Positions 36,460 through 37,869 of a stretch of DNA of 37,869 nucleotides are shown here, one piece after another; positions within the stretch are counted from its first letter, which is position 1; each line of letters begins with the position of its first letter. The position numbers were made by a program, and so were the translations under genes. Source of the DNA: a virus; the IMG/VR virus record IMGVR_UViG_3300046810_000071, positions 1 to 37,869 of that record; one strand, written 5' to 3'. The notes below the pieces were generated by a model, which searched no databases, was not told the DNA's origin, and saw only the letters and a program-made list of their open reading frames with translations.

Positions 36460-37224
36460 TTAGACGTTCGCCGAGGCTTCGGCCGTGGCGTCGTCAATGG
36501 TTTCGGTCACCGTGTCGGCGACATCTTCGGGGGCGGTGACTTCCGCTGTGGCGGTGCTGACTTCATCTGTCACGGGGTCGGTGGCAGTGACGGTAATGGT
36601 GGTGGGGGTTTCCTCGGTCGCCTCAGTTGGGTCCTGGACGACGATGCGCACCCAAACGGTGTCATCAATGGCCGGGGCAGTGCGGAATCCGATACTGAGG
36701 AACCCGTGGGGCTCGTTCTGCAACTTGGCCTTGATTACGAGATTTCCGTGCTTGTCAATGTGCACGTCAATGGTGGTGCCCGGAGCCTTGTGCTTGTCGG
36801 CGTCGGACACGATGGGCAGCGCCCAATCAGGGATCTTGTCCAGCCCGGGGACGACTTTCTCAAGCCCCTTGCGGAGCATGGACTTTGCATGCTTCGCCGT
36901 CTTGCGGTGCTTGCCCTTGTGGGGCGTCTTGGACGGCTCGGCGGACGGGGTGACTGAGGGGGCCTCAGATGGGCTCTCAGACGTCTTGGGGGCCGGGGAC
37001 GGGGAATCGGGGCGGAGAGTGCCGGTCGGGCTCTCTATGGGGCTCTCAGCGCGTTGGGTGGGCGCGTCGGCCGGTTCGGGGACAGCGGGGGTTGCCGCGT
37101 CGGGGGTGGAACGGGGTTGGGGCTCCGTGCGCGCTGTGTGCTCCGGGGACGAGAAAGCAACGGCGGACATAAGGGTGAACGCCCCTGCGGTGACTACAGC
37201 GGGTACGGCAAGGCGGCGGAACAT
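36460..37224 (-). CDS. Secreted Pro/Ser/Thr-rich protein
   Basis: A 254-residue exported protein. Residues 1-30 form a signal peptide (MFRRLAVPAVVTAGAFTLMS, then AVAFSS). Residues 31-105 are Pro/Ser/Thr/Glu-rich low complexity with SPSPAP and PSEAPS stretches, followed by a Lys/His-rich segment (HKGKHRKTAKHAKS). Residues 140-215 look beta-rich (TTIDVHIDKHGNLVIKAKL), and the end is acidic and Thr-rich. No enzyme motif. Lying beside integrase and with its own terminator, it may be expressed in the lysogen and act at the cell surface. The ATG at 37224 is chosen; GTG at 37239 is an alternative. Confidence 0.75.
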   Translation of the reverse strand: MFRRLAVPAVVTAGAFTLMSAVAFSSPEHTARTEPQPRSTPDAATPAVPEPADAPTQRAESPIESPTGTLRPDSPSPAPKTSESPSEAPSVTPSAEPSKTPHKGKHRKTAKHAKSMLRKGLEKVVPGLDKIPDWALPIVSDADKHKAPGTTIDVHIDKHGNLVIKAKLQNEPHGFLSIGFRTAPAIDDTVWVRIVVQDPTEATEETPTTITVTATDPVTDEVSTATAEVTAPEDVADTVTETIDDATAEASANV

Positions 37225-37289
37225 GGTGGTGGCCCCCACGTAAGCGGAATGTCAGACTCCGAGATCTTTGCACGACGTTCACATGCCGT

Positions 37290-37712
37290 CTACATCGGGT
37301 GGTGCCCCTTGCGGCGGGGCTCTACGTGGCTCAGGCCGGTGAGCGGCACAACCGGCCCACTCCCCCAGGGGTTCAGCTCGAACAGCCCCTCGGCCGTCCA
37401 CAGCATCGCCGGGGTGTAGCGGCCGGTCGCCGTTGACCGACTCCACTCTGAGACTCCCAGTAGGCGCCGGGACAGCACTCCACGGGCGCTGAGTCTGAAG
37501 GTGCGGTAGGGCACTCGGGCGTTCATCCGGATGACCTCAGCGGCAGCACCACCATGGGCCTTGATGAGGGTCCGGAGGTCTGACCAGCTGTCTATGTAGT
37601 CGACGGAGGACAGCTCTTCTAGTTGCGGACAGGACCGGTATTCAGGGCGCCCGTCCATGGTGGGTACGGGCACCGTGACCGTGATTTCCACTGCGTACGG
37701 TGCGATTGGCAT
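37290..37712 (-). CDS. Hypothetical protein (140 aa)
   Basis: Begins MPIAPYAVEITVTVPVPTMD; mixed alpha-beta with a central SWSDLRTLIKAHGGAAAEVI segment. No family recognised. The ATG at 37712 has AGGAGAATTGGGGC. It lies above the secreted protein gene with a 50-base gap after its stop. Confidence 0.68.
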   Translation of the reverse strand: MPIAPYAVEITVTVPVPTMDGRPEYRSCPQLEELSSVDYIDSWSDLRTLIKAHGGAAAEVIRMNARVPYRTFRLSARGVLSRRLLGVSEWSRSTATGRYTPAMLWTAEGLFELNPWGSGPVVPLTGLSHVEPRRKGHHPM

Positions 37713-37869
37713 GCCCCAATTCTCCTAACCGGAGCGGCCCCTTCCATCAGTCGTGGGGATTGTGTGGAGAGCTTTAACTCTCAACCGTTGGGCCTACAAC
37801 CGTGGGGCGCCTCATCCCCCAGGGTGACCCAGACCACACCAACTCGGGCATTGACCCCGTAACCAAAGA
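37713..37869. other. Noncoding right end
   Basis: No gene is seen. A small palindrome GAGAG-CTTTAA-CTCTC lies near 37768-37783. This may be the leader of the 140-residue gene; no convincing promoter can be assigned. Confidence 0.4.

Noticed and set aside
34639-37869. Host chromosome beyond a prophage att site
   Set aside because: Genes above the candidate attP keep the same strand, packing and base use as the phage genes; no host-like gene is seen. It cannot be fully excluded.

Overview
The window looks like most of the genome of a temperate, long-tailed (siphovirus) phage of a high-GC actinobacterium, most likely Streptomyces. The evidence is high GC, frequent GTG starts, a large serine integrase, a gene resembling the phiC31 gp3 / phiJoe recombination directionality factor, ThyX, and an HNH-TerS-TerL-portal-MuF-scaffold-capsid order. 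The layout most resembles the R4/phiJoe group of Streptomyces phages; that placement is inferred from gene content and order, not from a search. Every convincing gene lies on the minus strand, so the phage map reads from high to low coordinates. The left edge cuts a gene, so the genome continues past base 1; the right edge ends in noncoding DNA.

Reading in the direction of transcription: 37.7-34.3 kb holds an unknown gene, a secreted low-complexity protein, a small protein, the serine integrase (with a candidate attP just upstream) and a zinc-finger protein. 34.3-33.0 kb is largely noncoding: a ~107 bp duplicated element, hairpins, two tRNA genes, an HNH gene and a four-copy iteron array beside the small terminase gene. 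33.0-16.0 kb is the morphogenesis operon: terminase, portal, MuF, scaffold, capsid, connectors, major tail protein, chaperones with a classical G_GGA_AAC -1 frameshift, tape measure, large tail protein and beta-helix tail spike. 15.9-14.6 kb is lysis (amidase and two membrane proteins). 14.5-0.4 kb is early DNA metabolism: dNMP kinase, a 417-residue protein with nested starts, a PD-(D/E)XK nuclease, the RDF, two related HNH genes, D5-type primase-helicase, family A polymerase, a sigma-factor-like protein, ThyX, a 27-residue CxxC peptide, thioredoxin and dCMP deaminase.

Two regulatory networks lie over this map. (1) Eleven copies of an imperfect palindrome, consensus ACCTACTGAAAWGAGTAGGT, sit at gene junctions throughout early and late regions and resemble the dispersed operators of phiC31 (CIRs) or the stoperators of mycobacteriophage L5. 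Two abut the -35 box of a duplicated promoter-leader cassette; two supply the Shine-Dalgarno of the next gene. (2) Seven copies of GGGAAACCCTTGCGATC, all in one orientation and only in early and integration regions, four of them 37-42 nt before a start codon, look like phage early promoters. The sigma-like protein is a candidate partner. A ~107 bp element is duplicated 22 kb apart, each copy directly upstream of one of these motifs. No certain immunity repressor was recognised; the nested-start gene at 12.6-13.8 kb is the best candidate on regulatory grounds.
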